Shown here piece by piece: positions 1 to 11,177 of a stretch of DNA of 64,000 bases. The DNA is from Flaccisagitta enflata (lineage: Eukaryota > Chaetognatha > Sagittoidea > Aphragmophora), in assembly GCA_965153355.1 (NCBI GenBank), contig OZ231126.1, positions 88,784,001 to 88,848,000 on the forward strand. The letters run 5' to 3'. The notes under the pieces were generated by a model. It was not told the DNA's origin. It saw only the letters and a program-made list of their open reading frames with translations, and ran no database searches. The position numbers were made by a program, and so were the translations under genes. Each line of letters opens with the position of its first letter. The stretch's first letter is position 1.

Positions 1-170
1 ATGGTCAGCGGTACCAATTGCCCCTATGTGAGTGTATGCAGGTGTGAGGTGGTTAGAAAGGCAGCAGCCTTGAAGGGGCCGATGACCTATGCTGTTGGAT
101 TTGAGCCTTGAGACTGGAATTTGAGTCTCAAGACTGTGATTTGAGAAGGAAAGAAAGAGAACCAAAGAAA
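1..170 (+). repeat. Fragment of inverted-repeat cassette with minisatellite
   Basis: The stretch GGTCAGCGGTACC followed by GGCAGCAGCC..GGGGCCGATGACC matches the left flank and left arm of the cassettes near 31572 and 40509. It is followed by a few ~21-bp units of the type TTGAGACTGGAATTTGAG. No matching right arm follows, so this is a truncated copy running in from the window edge. Confidence 0.6.
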
Positions 171-221
171 TGAAAAAAAGATGCATAAAAACTTTTCCCT
201 TAGTTTCTTTTTTTTTTTTTT

Positions 222-717
222 AGTCGCGTGCACGCAACTCTACACCTAGCCGTGTCGGTCGCTAGGTCGGTCCATCACGTTTTTGAAATTATGACTTTTT
301 AAGGTATTTTAAGGTAATTTAAGGTACTCTAGGGTAGTTTAGGGTACTTTAGGGTACTTCAGGGTAATTTAGGGTACTTCAGGGTACTTAAGTTTTTCTG
401 CGTACTTGGGGTACTTTTGGATATTTTTGGGCACTTTTGAATATTTTTGGGTACTTTTCGATATTTTTGGGTACTTTTGGATATTTTTGGGTATTTTTGG
501 GTATTTTTGAGTATTTTTGGGTATTTTTTTTGGGGGGGGTATTGTATTGTATCGATATTGTTAAGTAGTAAGTAAGTAAGTAAGTAAGTAAGTTGTATCG
601 ATACCGCATCGATATTGTATCGACACTGCATCAACACATATCGCGCGGCCTTGGGGGAAGAAAATCTTTTGTTTGTCGTTTCCAGACGCACGCGACTGTT
701 GCCCTCTTGGGCTTGTT
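222..717 (-). mobile_element. GTCY-hairpin element with minisatellite interior
   Basis: Read on the minus strand this has the usual order head-core-tail. On the plus strand it opens with TTTTTAGTCGCGTGCACGC (tail hairpin), a short GTCGGTCGCTAGGTCGGTCC core, minisatellites at 299-532, and closes with CGCGACTGTTGCCC..GGGCTTGTT. The head differs from the common GGCCTTGTT type and matches the copy ending near 3464. There is no coding sequence. Confidence 0.6.
299..532. repeat. Two adjacent minisatellites of ~10-11 bp
   Basis: Units of the type TTTAAGGTAA/TTTAGGGTAC (299-390) pass into units of the type TTTTTGGGTA/TTTTGGATAT (400-532). The open frames on the minus strand here come from the tandem array and are not genes. 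Confidence 0.8.
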
Positions 718-1514
718 TTTTTATATTTCCCATCAAAAAACTTTCATTCAAAACATTACCTTTTTTTTCCATTTATATGTACAACGGCAAATTTTTGAAG
801 GAAAATAAAGTGTTTCACCATACTTTTTGCATCATTTTTTGGACAATAATGTTGAAAGAATGCTTTCAAAGGACAAATTGCCTCAAAGACACTTGGTGTA
901 TGTACTGTTATCATATTTTGACCTCAAAAGTAATTTTAAAGACGCAATTCTTATGAGAAAAGCAAGTAAATCAAGGTTTTTCATCAAATTTTGCTTACAT
1001 TATTTTGTTTGTTCTTGCCGTTGAAATTCTAAGACTCTTAAATGAAGGGAAATTTTGCATTTCCAAAAACATAGTTTTCTCCATTATCAATTTTGGAAGA
1101 GAACTATGTTTTTTATTTTCTCATTTTTTCATTTTCTAAGCAATCTTAGAATTTCAAGGGGTCAGTTACCGAAAATGAAATATTTAGCTATTTGCATTAT
1201 ATTTTCTTTATCAATTTTAACTACATTGGGTTCAATTTCATGCTTGAATGGAAGTAATGCAAAAAATGATTGATTATGATATATCTTAATGATTATTTTA
1301 GTTAAATCATTCAATTTCAATCATTTTTTATTTTTGACTTGGACTCTCTTTGAAACACAAATGTTGCCTTTAGAAGAACGCCATCGTACTTAACCTCAGA
1401 AAGATGAATGCCTTTCTCTCAGGGCACTGCAGTAGCTGAGTCCGGCTCAGAAAATGAGCCATTACAGAAGTTGCTCAACAGCCAGCCAGCCAGTCAATTA
1501 ATGTTGCATTCTGA
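718..1514. other. AT-rich sequence, no feature recognised
   Basis: Several short plus-strand frames of 60-110 codons exist but show no recognisable domain and have low-complexity composition. No TIR, tandem array or RNA gene is visible. Confidence 0.4.
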
Positions 1515-1655
1515 AAAACAAAGCCGGATACACGGCCAATACCAGTCGCGGACGGGTGGGCAGGGGCGGATATGCGTGTTTTCACACTTTCCAACTCGAT
1601 CACCACGGACCAACGGACGGACAAAGCCTCTTATAGAGTCGCTTACTGGACAAAA
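1515..1655 (+). mobile_element. GTCY-hairpin element, A2 subfamily
   Basis: The head AACAAAGCCGGATACACGG is followed by CCAGTCGCGGACGGGTGGGC, a short ACGGACCAACGGACGGAC core and CCTCTTATAGAGTCGC. The terminal hairpin is degraded. A2 copies differ from A1 by the CTTATAGAG segment and the GTCGCGGAC head motif. Confidence 0.75.
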
Positions 1656-1984
1656 CTGTAGGTGTAGTCTAGGTGCAACTGAGGTTGCCTGCTGTGCAGC
1701 ATATAGGTACTAAAAACATTATAGTTTGCAAATGTCAATGTCTATGTTTTTTGCTTGAAGCAGCAGATGTCGGCACCATACTGAGCCGCATCAACATAAA
1801 TACTTTAAATGTTTAAGGATAGGGCCCCGCGCTTGTAGCATCCTCATATAAAATTAAAAAAATAAAAATAAAAAACTTAACAAAAAAAATCATTAAAAAC
1901 AATGGAAACAAAAAAATACAAAAAAAAACCTCAAAGAAATCTGAAAAATTAGTATTGCATTGATATTTTCTTTTTTCAATTAAC

Positions 1985-2165
1985 AAGGCCAAATACAGGG
2001 CCATTACCAGTTGCAGACGAGTGAGCAGGGGCGGATATGCGCATTTTCTAACTTTCCGACTCGTGCTGACGGACCAATGGACCAATGGACCAATGGACCA
2101 ACGGACCAACAGACCAACAAACGGACAAAGCCTCTTATAGAGTTGTGTGTCTGCAATCAAAAATT
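1985..2165 (+). mobile_element. GTCY-hairpin element, A2 subfamily
   Basis: Complete but diverged copy: head AACAAGGCCAAATACAGGGC, core of repeated GGACCAATGGACC, then CTCTTATAGAGTTGTGTG and a decayed hairpin before a TAAAAA-like end. Confidence 0.8.
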
Positions 2166-2690
2166 TTAGATAAGAATATTATCTATATCAAAGATTGTTT
2201 AATACAATAAAGAACTAAAAATTATTATAAGTGATGCTAAAATTACAAAAAAATGATAATAATATAACTAAAAAATATATAAAATAGTACTTTATACAAT
2301 AAGGGGGGCCCACGCCCCAGGCCAAACATAGGGCCCCGCGCCATGCTGATCCGGCTCAGGCAATTTAAAGCATGTCTAGCATGTAAAGTCAGAGAGACGA
2401 TCATGAATCATGAATGTTCTAGAACCTCTTTAATTCTTTTATCGTTGCAAGTGTAGCCAACAAGGCCAAAGAGGCCATGAATTTCTAGAAATTTATTCCT
2501 AACATTCAGGCTGAAGACAGCAAAGGTCGGGGCGGAATATATCTGGCTTAAAAAAGGAATGCTCGTCTTCAAAGTCTGTGTTCAACTTTTTATGGTTATT
2601 GGAAATAATCCAAATGGTTAGGAAAAAAAAATTGGAATTTTTTAACCCTTTTTTTCTTCTTTTTTAATGGAGAATGAGAGCAACAAGGAG
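2166..2690. other. Unassigned sequence
   Basis: AT-rich, with two GC-rich patches near 2305-2345 (GGGGCCCACGCCCC type) and an echo of GGGCCCCGCGC seen at 1822. No gene or TIR element recognised. Confidence 0.35.
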
Positions 2691-3466
2691 ATTTTAAATC
2701 GCGTACAAGTGACTCTACATGTTGGTCGGTCAGTTTGTCCAATGTCCATCCATCTGTCCGTCGATCTGTCAGTCTGTCCATCGGTCCATCAATCTATCTG
2801 TCGGTCAGTCTGACTATCCGTTTGTCTGATATATTATTGAGTTATAGAGTTTTTGTCCTAAGATCAGTTATGTTTTTGGGCAGCGGCCCCAAAGGGCCGA
2901 TGTCCTGTAGGACACAGGTGTGAATTTCCATATATCCGTACATCCGTACATACCCCCCCTAAGCTTCTCAAGCCTCAAATTCCCATTGAATAACTTGGAA
3001 AATTGACAAAATGCTAACTTCCCATTGAATAACATGGAAAATTAACGAAAAAGCAAAAAATATATGTTTCCCATTGAGTAACATGGAAAATTGATAAAAA
3101 CTAAAAATAATCTTAAATTCCCATTGAATAACATTGCAAATTGACAAGAAATTGAAAAAATACAAAATTCCTATTGAATATCATGGATAATTGTTCAGGA
3201 AGTATGGAAATTCACCCCTGTGTCCTACAGAACATTGGCCCTTTGAGGCCGCTGCCCTGCTCTCATTCCACTTCTTCAGCAAATCACTTCAAGAAGGGCA
3301 TCGGGCACCGCTGACCATGTGCGATCCTTGGATGACTTGTTATGTAATTATGCTCTCATGTAATTATGTCATTTTGAAATTGTGTCATTTTGTAATTATG
3401 AAACTAATTATGCATGTAGAGATAAAACGGAGCCCGCGACTGTTGGCCTGTTGGGCTTGTTTGAAA
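2691..3466 (-). mobile_element. Composite GTCY-hairpin element carrying one cassette
   Basis: On the plus strand the order is ATCGCGTACAAGTGACTC, a long GTCN core (2720-2830), an inverted-repeat cassette (2878-3257), the cassette flank containing CCGCTGACCATGTGCGATCC (3311-3330), and a head ending GTTGGGCTTGTTT at 3465. The same flank occurs next to the second cassette near 40430-40500. Non-coding. Confidence 0.7.
2878..3257. repeat. Inverted-repeat cassette with ~50-bp minisatellite
   Basis: The left arm begins GGGCAGCGGCCCC and includes GATGTCCTGTAGGACACAGG. The right arm is its reverse complement, ending GGCCGCTGCCC. Between them (2961-3185) lie four or more units built around TTCCCATTGAATAACATGG. 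The arms could fold into one long hairpin. Confidence 0.8.
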
Positions 3467-3684
3467 GGAGCACCAAACATGTGCGCCTGGCTGATCAAGA
3501 ATGTATGAATGAACAGTTTTATTGAATGAACGTTTTTTGATGAATGAACGTTTTCGTGAATAAACATTTCAAATGAATGAATTTATGCATATATCAATGT
3601 ATGACTCAATGAAAATGAAAATGGGAAGGCGTTCGAGATAACAGGAATAAAGAGAGGCACCAAAATCGGCAGTTTTGTTGTTAT

Positions 3685-3760
3685 AACGTTTGTGTGACAG
3701 ACTGACAGACAGACCAACCGCCCGGCCGACAGACAGACATGAACTCTTACAGATGTGCCA
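3685..3760. repeat. GACN-rich repeat fragment
   Basis: Degenerate GACAGACAGACC tract followed by CTTACAGATGTGCC, probably the tail half of a GTCY-type element. No head is recognisable. Confidence 0.4.
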
Positions 3761-4091
3761 AGACGCACATAAAAAGAATTCCCTTTTCCACAACGTAAAA
3801 GAAAACAAAAAAACAAAGAATCGGAATTTGAAAGGAGAATTTGAGTTGTTGTCTGGGTCAATGACCGCGTCTATCTAGGTCAGCCGTCGTCTCGCGTCTC
3901 TGTGGGTGACAGACTAGACTAGACTAAGTAAGTCACTGTCTGGTTTCATTGTCTGATTTATCAACGAATCGATTGAATAGAATTGATACGTATCAACTGA
4001 ACAAGTGAAAGTTATTTTTTCGTAAACAAATTTCACTGATCAAAATTGTCACCTTGATCCTGGTTTTATTTTCTATCGCTATTCTACATGC

Positions 4092-4237
4092 TAACAAGGC
4101 CGAATACACGGCAATCCAGTCGCGGACGGTTGGGCAGGAGCAGTGATGCGAAAGCTGCTCGCAATTTGAGAAATATTTTGGACCGACGGACCTTTCAACC
4201 GACACGGCAAGTTGTAGAGTCGCGTGTCCGCGACTAA
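4092..4237 (+). mobile_element. GTCY-hairpin element, A3 subfamily
   Basis: Head AACAAGGCCGAATACACGGC, then AATCCAGTCGCGGACGGTTG, a short GACCGACGGACC core, CACGGCAAGTTGTAGAGTCG and a GTCGCGTGTCCGCGACTAAA end hairpin. Nearly the same as the copy at 23632-23786, which defines this subfamily. Confidence 0.85.
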
Positions 4238-4274
4238 ATATGCCACAATTTTGCAATGTTTTCATCCTAATGCC

Positions 4275-4714
4275 AAACAGGCCAAAAGTCGCGTGCTCTA
4301 TTTTACACTAACCCACACCTGCATGCATACATACACCTCTACTTCCTTCTTTCCTCCCTTCCTTCCTTCCTTCCTTCCTCCCTTCCTTCCTTCCTTCCTC
4401 CCTTTCTTTCCATCCTTCCTACCTCCCTCCCCCTCCCTCCCTCCCTCCCTACCTTCCTTTTGTCCTTCCATGGCCGTGCGATATGAATGGGTATTGTATC
4501 GGGTTTACGATATCTTTTAGTATTGGGTTCATCCAATACTCAATACCCAATATTTTCCTACTTAAAGTAACTTATTAAACTCTACTAACAACTAAAATAG
4601 ACAAAAAAGTCTAAAATTTAGAAATGCTTTGGACGGACAGACGGACAGACGGACGGACGGACGTACGAACCGACCGACAGAGCAAGGTGTAGAGTCACGT
4701 GCATGCGACTAAAA
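4275..4714 (+). mobile_element. Probable GTCY-type element with (CCTT)n interior
   Basis: An AACAGGCCAAAAGTCGCGTG head-like start is followed by a CCTT/CCTCC microsatellite (4343-4465), intervening AT-rich DNA, a GGACGGACAGACGGAC core and AAGGTGTAGAGTCACGTGCA plus a hairpin end. Head and tail types fit one element, but the interior is unusual, so unity is inferred. Confidence 0.5.
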
Positions 4715-5580
4715 AGACAGAAATACCAGGTTGGCGCCAAAAAAAGAATTTTGAAGAAATTTCCATCAATCTAAAATTTACTTTTTTTAAATCAATTATC
4801 TAAATCAATCATTCATCTTAGTGCGTCTTTTAATTTGAATAGTACCACCCGTGGGTCACTCGCACTCATCGTTTGCTTACCGCTAGGTCATTTGTATGAC
4901 CATTTTGGAGGTCATTTTATCTAATTTTCAGGTCATACAGAATGATTCTGAGGTCAAATTTTTTGGCGAAAATAGAATTCAATTTAGACGTTTGACAATT
5001 GACCTCTTTTTGAGGAGACGTTTTGTTTTTTTCTAACATGTTATATATGTTAAGTCAATTTTACTACTTATTTACGTTAAGTCAATTTAGTCCAGCCTAT
5101 TGATAAAGCTCATACTCATATCAAATTTCGAAATAACGAAAAAAAATCTTAGACCTATAGAAAGATCATTCATTGACCTAAAGTCATAGACTCACAGGTT
5201 ATTGGCCTTGTTTCTGGTCATTCCGCAGCTTTATGCACCTGTCGTTTGTTTCGATTACTCACCCGATGCTTATGCACCGCCATCTGCACGCATCGATGGC
5301 GAACGAGGAAGGCCAACTTGGTCGACACACACGAAAACAAAGAAGCATCGATGCGAAATCGATTTGCGAATGTTGAAGGCCAAGTTGGTCGACAGATGAA
5401 ATCAAAACAGAAACAAAACAAAAAAATCTCGATTTAATCCATTATAGTCTTAAATGCCGTCCTGATTGTTTGTTTGTTTGTTTGTTTATTTATTTCAGCC
5501 AGCATCCTCTGCTCTGGTTTCTTCACAAGATTCAAAAATGTTTACAAAAAACCATCTGCAAAGAAAAGTGAGAATATTTA
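4715..5580. other. Unassigned sequence
   Basis: AT-rich DNA. A GGTCAT-rich patch lies at 4885-4970. A short diverged direct repeat containing AAGGCCAACTTGGTCGACA-like sequence occurs at 5308-5335 and 5372-5397. No gene recognised. Confidence 0.35.
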
Positions 5581-5589
5581 AGTTATCAA

Positions 5590-5760
5590 CATTTGTTGTG
5601 TGGACGGACAGGTGTACAAAAGGACGAGTGGATGGATGGACAGGTGGAAAAATAAACGGATGTATTGGCGGACGGACAAACGGGTGGATGTACGGACAGA
5701 TGGACGAACAAATGGATGGACTAAAAAATAGATGGACAGACAGACAGACGGTTAAGGCTT
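5590..5760. repeat. Degenerate GGAC/GGAT tetranucleotide tract
   Basis: Imperfect GGACGGACAGGTG, GGATGGATGGACAGG-type units without a clear head or hairpin tail. The open frames on both strands here are caused by the repeat. Confidence 0.6.
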
Positions 5761-6280
5761 CCAAAAACGAAGATGAGTCGGCAAAGTAATAAGATGACCA
5801 CGACAATGAGTCCAAGGGGGTAAAAATGTTCTAAAAGAAGAAAGATCCCATCAGGTCCATTACACAATCACTTATTTACACATTTACATGTTATGTAATA
5901 TGATAATAGCGCTGTCACATTTATGACTAGATATACAACTACATAGGAATGAAATGTACGCAATTACATTTTTTTTCAAAATTTCATTGCAAGAAGAACT
6001 TACCATCAAGCCTCACATTGAGAGGTCAGTGACGCGATTACATAACGGCATGAAAGTAGATTCAAATAATATACATAAAATAAATACCTATAAATGCATA
6101 CATACACACTAACACACATACAATTACACCCCGCTATAAAGGTTCCAAGAGTAATCCGCCTTTGACGGAATTGAATTTTGGTAACTCTGATAACAATCAT
6201 TTGCCCTTCGCTATTTTGGTAAGCATTAGTGTTTTGGGTTAGACTCAGAATGGATGTTTGCTAAGTTAGTTTTGCTAAAT

Positions 6281-6360
6281 GGAAAACTAGGAGTGATGCG
6301 CGTAGTAACTAGTCAGTGAGGGCCACAAGGCCCTCTTCCATATTTTTCAGTTTGGTTATA
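6281..6360 (+). repeat. Dispersed repeat, copy also at 8327-8405
   Basis: About 80 bp containing GCGCGTAGTAACTAGTCAG and AAGGCCCTCTTCCAT is present again at 8327-8405 with only a few differences. Function unknown; it may be one end of a larger interspersed repeat. Confidence 0.7.
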
Positions 6361-6542
6361 GTGAGGAATATCATAAGACTTCTAGTCATTTTTTTCATAT
6401 TTCGATATAGTCGAATATGGCATTCCGCTTACAATTAGTTATAATGGATGAAATTTGTTCATCCCTAGTTCTGATATAGTGACCTCGCAAAAACGGACCA
6501 ACAAATTGTATCTGTTTTAGATGGATTTCTATCATTTGCCAT

Positions 6543-7050
6543 TATCAGTCAGTCCCAATTCCGCATTCATCCATATGCCCATATCTCATCATGTTACGAG
6601 ATAAAGCAACTTTGGTTATTTGGGCATATTTCGATATATCGAAATATGACTTTCGTCTTTCCCTTTTTGCTATGCCTCTCAAAACGGAGTAGCAAAGCGA
6701 TTTCCAAGATCTGATCTCATCTACTTTGTTTTTTCGTGCCCAATACTTGAATAATCAGCTGAGATTACAAATTCGGAAGGATTAACAAAATACAAGGATA
6801 AGATTGAATGGTACAGCATTCATAAATGTATTTCTTTTAAGATTTAAGTGGCAAAATCTTAGGAGACCGTTAATGTTACAAACTGCTATGGAATTCATTC
6901 AGAATTTACCAAAGCACAAGAGTAAATCTAACTTTTGTAAGTCATATTTCGATATACCGAAATATGCCCAGATGGAGAAAGTTATGGTTTTCCGAAATAT
7001 GTTGAGATAAGAGCATATGGATGAATACGGAGTTGGGACTGACTGTTATA
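6543..7050. mobile_element. MITE-like element with ~115-bp terminal inverted repeats
   Basis: The first ~115 bp, starting CAGTCAGTCCCAATTCCG and ending in CATATTTCGATATATCGA, reappears as a reverse complement at 6944-7050 ending TTGGGACTGACTG. The interior has no transposase-like frame. A palindrome built on ATATTTCGATAT sits at the inner edge of each arm. Confidence 0.8.
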
Positions 7051-7194
7051 AGAAATAAAAAGAAATGACTTGAAGGGGCCAACATCTGTGATCTGTTATG
7101 CGTTCTTGTTGGCGGATATCTGTTACTCTTGAGTACGTTATTGCGGGGTTTAACTCTATTCAATTTAGTATGAAATCTTGCACTTTTCATGTTG

Positions 7195-7325
7195 TGTGCA
7201 TGCGACTCAGTAACCGGCTATGTTGGTCGGTCAGTCAAACTGTCTGTTTGTCCGTCAGTCCACTTTGCTTTTTGGGCGTTTATGGGCGTATTTTGCAATA
7301 TTGCTCCTGTCCGAATGTTTCTTTA
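7195..7325 (-). mobile_element. GTCY-hairpin element fragment
   Basis: GTGCATGCGACTCAGTAACC followed by GGTCGGTCAGTC.. and TATTGCTCCTGTCCGAATG matches the tail and mid portion of A-type elements in minus orientation. The head is missing. Confidence 0.55.
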
Positions 7326-7685
7326 ACCCACTAAGTTAGTGTGACGATTGACCGCTTCCAATTTGGTACTAAAATATGCACTGCTAAATGGAAAGGGAAG
7401 TGGAAGCGGTGGAAGCGGCTTGAAAATCGCATCCCGCATCTCCACTACTAACTAGGAAAAAAGTTTACCGACACCTTCTACTAAGCATATACCAGCCTCT
7501 AGAGAAGCTAAGAAAAAAAAACAACATATTAATCTATTTAAAAAAATCTGCAAGATGAGTGCAATCTCGTTCTTGTAGCTCAAGAAATGGCAAGCAAAAG
7601 AATGAATGATATCATTTGAAAAAGGGGAAAAAAGTTAAACATAGCTTATTCTTAGATTATTTCGCCATCTACAATGGCTAAAGAA

Positions 7686-8036
7686 CAAGGCCAACACCTA
7701 TAAGTCGCGTGCGAGACTTAAAATGTCTTAGAATGGCTTAAAATGGCTTTGAAGGACTTAGAATGACTTAGAATGACTTAAAATGATCAAAAAGGACTTA
7801 AAATGACTAAATGACCAAATGACCAAAAATAGCTTAAAATGACTTAAAATGACTTAAAATGAGCTAGAATGACTTAGAATGACTAGGCATGACTTAGAAT
7901 GACTTTAAAGTACTTAACACACCCTACAAGACTTAAAAAGTGTCTTAACGGACAAAAAAGTAAAAAGGGGACCGACCGACCGACCGACGGACCGACTAAG
8001 CGGGGTGTAGAGTCGCGTAGCACGCGACTAAAAATC
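7686..8036 (+). mobile_element. GTCY-hairpin element, E subfamily
   Basis: Head AACAAGGCCAACACCTATAA, then GTCGCGTGCGAGACTT. The interior is a 10-bp minisatellite of the type ATGACTTAGA/ATGACTTAAA, followed by a GACCGACCGACC core and GGGGTGTAGAGTCGCGTAGC with a perfect end hairpin. It appears inserted into an older AT-rich repeat, since related sequence (AAAATGGCAAGCAAAA type) lies on both sides. Confidence 0.85.
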
Positions 8037-8326
8037 AATCAAAAAATCTATAGGATGAGCTGAGCGCAATCTAGTTTCTTTAGCTTCAAGCGTTTAAAAA
8101 TGGCAAGCAAAACAATATAAACTTTCATTTGAGCAAAATCTCTAATAAATTAAAAAACATAATCATGCTCTACAGAGTGAATCAACTTTTTTACCATGAA
8201 TTCCTAGGTGTTGATAAACTAGATATTATTCCCTGCCCACCCGCAAGCGACTTGGGAAACCGTGTATCCGGCCTTGTTTCCTCGTAGTCGTAGATTGAGA
8301 AGGAATGTTTTCCAGATTCTGTTTTA

Positions 8327-8405
8327 TGGAAAACTAGTAGTGAAGCGCGTAGTAACTAGTCAGGGAGGGTTCACAAGGCCCTCTTCCATTTATTTCAGTT
8401 TGGGT
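8327..8405 (+). repeat. Second copy of the 6281-6360 repeat
   Basis: Shares GCGCGTAGTAACTAGTCAG and CAAGGCCCTCTTCCAT with the copy at 6281. Confidence 0.7.
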
Positions 8406-8563
8406 ACTGATCTACTTTTCATACGTTCATAGATAACGAGTGCAATAATATTGCCCGTTGACCTTAAATTGTCATACATTCATTCATTCCGATCATATCC
8501 ACCTAAACAAATCGACTAACAACACATCACCAATGTATGAATCTCCCAAGTTATCTTATATCT

Positions 8564-8766
8564 TTTTAGTCGCGTGCTACGCGACTCTACACCCCGCTTT
8601 GTCGGTCCGTCGGTCGGTCCGTCGGTTGGTTGGTCGGTTGGTCCCCTTTTTCCTTTTTCGAGCTTTTAGAGCATACGGCTCCTGCCCAGATGCCCTAGTG
8701 ACCTTCTCCAGCATTGCTCCTGCCCACCCGCACGCGACTAGGGTAGCCGTGTATCCGGTCTTGTTT
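8564..8766 (-). mobile_element. GTCY-hairpin element, A1 subfamily, full length
   Basis: Plus-strand order: TTTTTAGTCGCGTGCTACGC hairpin, CTCTACACCCCGCTTTGTCG, a GGTC core, GCTCCTGCCCAGATGCCC, GCTCCTGCCCACCCGCACGC, and TGTATCCGGTCTTGTT. All standard modules are present; it has no coding capacity. Confidence 0.9.
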
Positions 8767-8773
8767 TCTTTTT

Positions 8774-9075
8774 AGATGCGTCCGTCAGGAACGCATCTCT
8801 ATAAAAGGGTCTGTCCGTCCGTCGGTCCGTCCGTCCGTCCGTCCGTCCGTCCGTCCGTCCGTCGGTCCGTCCGTCACGCCTGTGCAAAAAACGCGTTTCT
8901 TGGCTGTTTTTAGCCACGTTGAGATCCTACACTGAAACAAATGATCAACCAACATATTTTAAGAGTCTTTTCATCCGTCGGTTCGTCCATCTGTCTCTCC
9001 ATACATATGTCACATGATCAATATACGCTGAGACACAGCCCGGACGCATCGTTGCCCGGTCGGGCTTGTTTTTTT
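8774..9075 (-). mobile_element. GTCY-hairpin element, B subfamily
   Basis: Opens TTTTTAGATGCGTCCGTCAG with an inverted GATGCGT/ACGCATC hairpin, then CTCTATAAAAGGGTCTGTCC and a pure CCGT tetranucleotide core (8817-8872). It ends GACGCATCGTTGCCCGGTCG plus GGCTTGTT. Same layout as A elements, with a different hairpin and head. It starts only 8 bp after the preceding element ends. Confidence 0.8.
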
Positions 9076-9231
9076 TGCCGCTCGTGTTAACCGTTAGCTT
9101 CGAAAAACTACGCAGTTATAACAACAATCAATCATGTATTTCTTCATCGTCTTTTTTTTTTCTTCTTTGGCAAAACACCTTTCTTACGCACCCACGACGT
9201 GGCCCGGCCCGCGATCTCAACCATGTTCGCG

Positions 9232-9358
<127 letters not shown>

Positions 9359-9461
9359 ACATGAGTTCTGAATTCTGATGAAACGTTTTGAAGGGTTTTG
9401 AAGGGTAACCAATTGTTATAAACAATTGTTGTAACTTATAGTTACAACCAATTGATACAGA

Positions 9462-9580
9462 AACAAGGCCAAGCAGGCCAAAAAGGTGCGCCGTGGGGTT
9501 CGTCGAACGAATGCCTTACCGACCGACCAACCGACCAACGGACACAGACAGTTATAGAGGTGCTTTGGCATATCTAAAAA
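9462..9580 (+). mobile_element. GTCY-hairpin element, D subfamily
   Basis: Head AACAAGGCCAAGCAGGCC, AAGGTGCGCCGTGGGG, GTTCGTCGAACGAATGCC, a GACCGACCAACCGACC core and AGTTATAGAGGTGCTTTGG. The same modules in reverse order lie at 36655-36770. Confidence 0.75.
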
Positions 9581-9665
9581 ACAAAGCCGGGTACACGTCG
9601 AAGTAAGGTTGGGCAAGGGGAGAAATGTTCAAATATCAATGTCGCTTCATCAAATTTATCGACCA

Positions 9666-9825
9666 CACACGGACGAATTGAATTGAAGGCTTGACAGATA
9701 AATGAACAGATGGGCGAACAGATGGATGGATGGATAGACCGACGGACGAACCAATGGATGGACCAACGGACAGACTGACGAACAACCTAACAGACAAACG
9801 GACATACGGTGTTTCTGTCTGGCGG
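9666..9825. repeat. Degenerate GGAT/GGAC tract
   Basis: Units such as GATGGATGGATGGATAGACC and GACGGACGAACC without recognisable head or hairpin. Confidence 0.6.
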
Positions 9826-9838
9826 TGCGTTACCCTCT

Positions 9839-9839
<1 letters not shown>

Positions 9840-9921
<82 letters not shown>

Positions 9922-9939
9922 TTGTCATCGCGGAGAAGT

Positions 9940-9998
<59 letters not shown>

Positions 9999-10035
9999 AG
10001 AGAAAGAGAAAGAGAAAGAGAAAGAGAAAGAGAGA
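9840..10035. repeat. (GT)n, (GA)n and (AAAGAG)n microsatellites
   Basis: GT dinucleotides (about 9842-9928) are followed after a 20-bp spacer by GA (9941-9990) and AAAGAG hexamers to about 10035. Overlapping Cys-Val and Arg-Glu frames are artefacts. Confidence 0.95.
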
Positions 10036-10174
10036 AAATTAAAAAGAGATAGATAAATGTAAAAAAAATTATGAAAAAAAGAATAAAATCATGATGATGT
10101 CAGTCTGACCCTGGAGGAAGAGTGGAGGTGAGGGAGAGAAACTAACGGCAACTCCGACATGATCTTTTCAGAAT

Positions 10175-10366
<192 letters not shown>

Positions 10367-10533
10367 AAAGACAGAAGAACAGACAGAGTTTAGGGCAGCG
10401 ATGCACTAGTTCAGGCCTTGAATCAAGGAGCGACCAATGAAGTGAAAGTATATTTCATCAGAATTAGGTAACCATATATATATGCGGTCAAGAAATATAT
10501 CAGAAGAACTTTGAACAAAAAAAAACATCGAAA

Positions 10534-10752
10534 CAAGCCCGATCGGGCAACGGTGTGACTTATCTTTAGAAAATTCTTTAGATGTATCGAATTTTAGGCT
10601 GTTTGAGGTCTGGATGGACAGATGGACGGATCGACGTAGCCATAAATAGCCGAGGATTGCAAATGCAACTTTTCAGTAGGCGTAATGGACCGATACGCGG
10701 ACCGACGGACAAACCCTCTTATAGAGGTGCGTTCCTGACGGACAAATCTTAA
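10534..10752 (+). mobile_element. GTCY-hairpin element, B subfamily, plus orientation
   Basis: Head AAACAAGCCCGATCGGGCAA contains a short GCCCGATCGGGC palindrome. Then comes a GACAGATGGACGG core, a second GACC patch, and CTCTTATAGAGGTGCG with TTCCTGACGGAC. It mirrors the minus-orientation copy at 8774-9075. Confidence 0.7.
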
Positions 10753-10754
10753 CA

Positions 10755-10862
10755 AGTGACGCGGGGTTACAATATCGCTGCGGACGGGTGGGCAGGGGCA
10801 GCTAACCCCCAACCCACCCCCAACACTCAATCAAACACTAGGGTTGGTCAGTATGCGTTTCT
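10755..10862 (+). mobile_element. GTCY-type A4 fragment (head only)
   Basis: GTGACGCGGGGTTACAATAT followed by CGCTGCGGACGGGTGGGC and a CAACCCACCCCCAAC run. Its reverse complement is recognisable in the copy at 51890-52080, which shows that this head variant is a real subfamily. Confidence 0.55.
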
Positions 10863-11177
10863 GTCGAGAATCTCTTTGTGAGTCACAGGGAAGAACCAAT
10901 CGGCTAAAAATCGGCGTTCAAATGTTTGTATGTTCCATGCTCACAACAGTTTTGCCCCTGAAAATGCTCACTCGATGTCGCTGGGTTTAATAACGGTGAA
11001 AACCCCTTGGTAAACCTTCCTGTTATTGAACAAATTTCAGTATTTCTTAAAAGAAATAAATGATTATACCTATTTCTAAAAAGTTTGATTGTAACTGTCA
11101 AGTTTCAGAGTCAGAATTTCTTTCGGAAGCTCCTATCGACAGTCTGCGATTACTTCATTATGCAAATTAGGGAGATG
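10863..11177. other. Unassigned sequence
   Basis: No gene or repeat structure that I can support. It resembles 22340-22680 around TCAAATGTTTGTATGTTCCA-type sequence, so it may be an old dispersed repeat. Confidence 0.35.
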
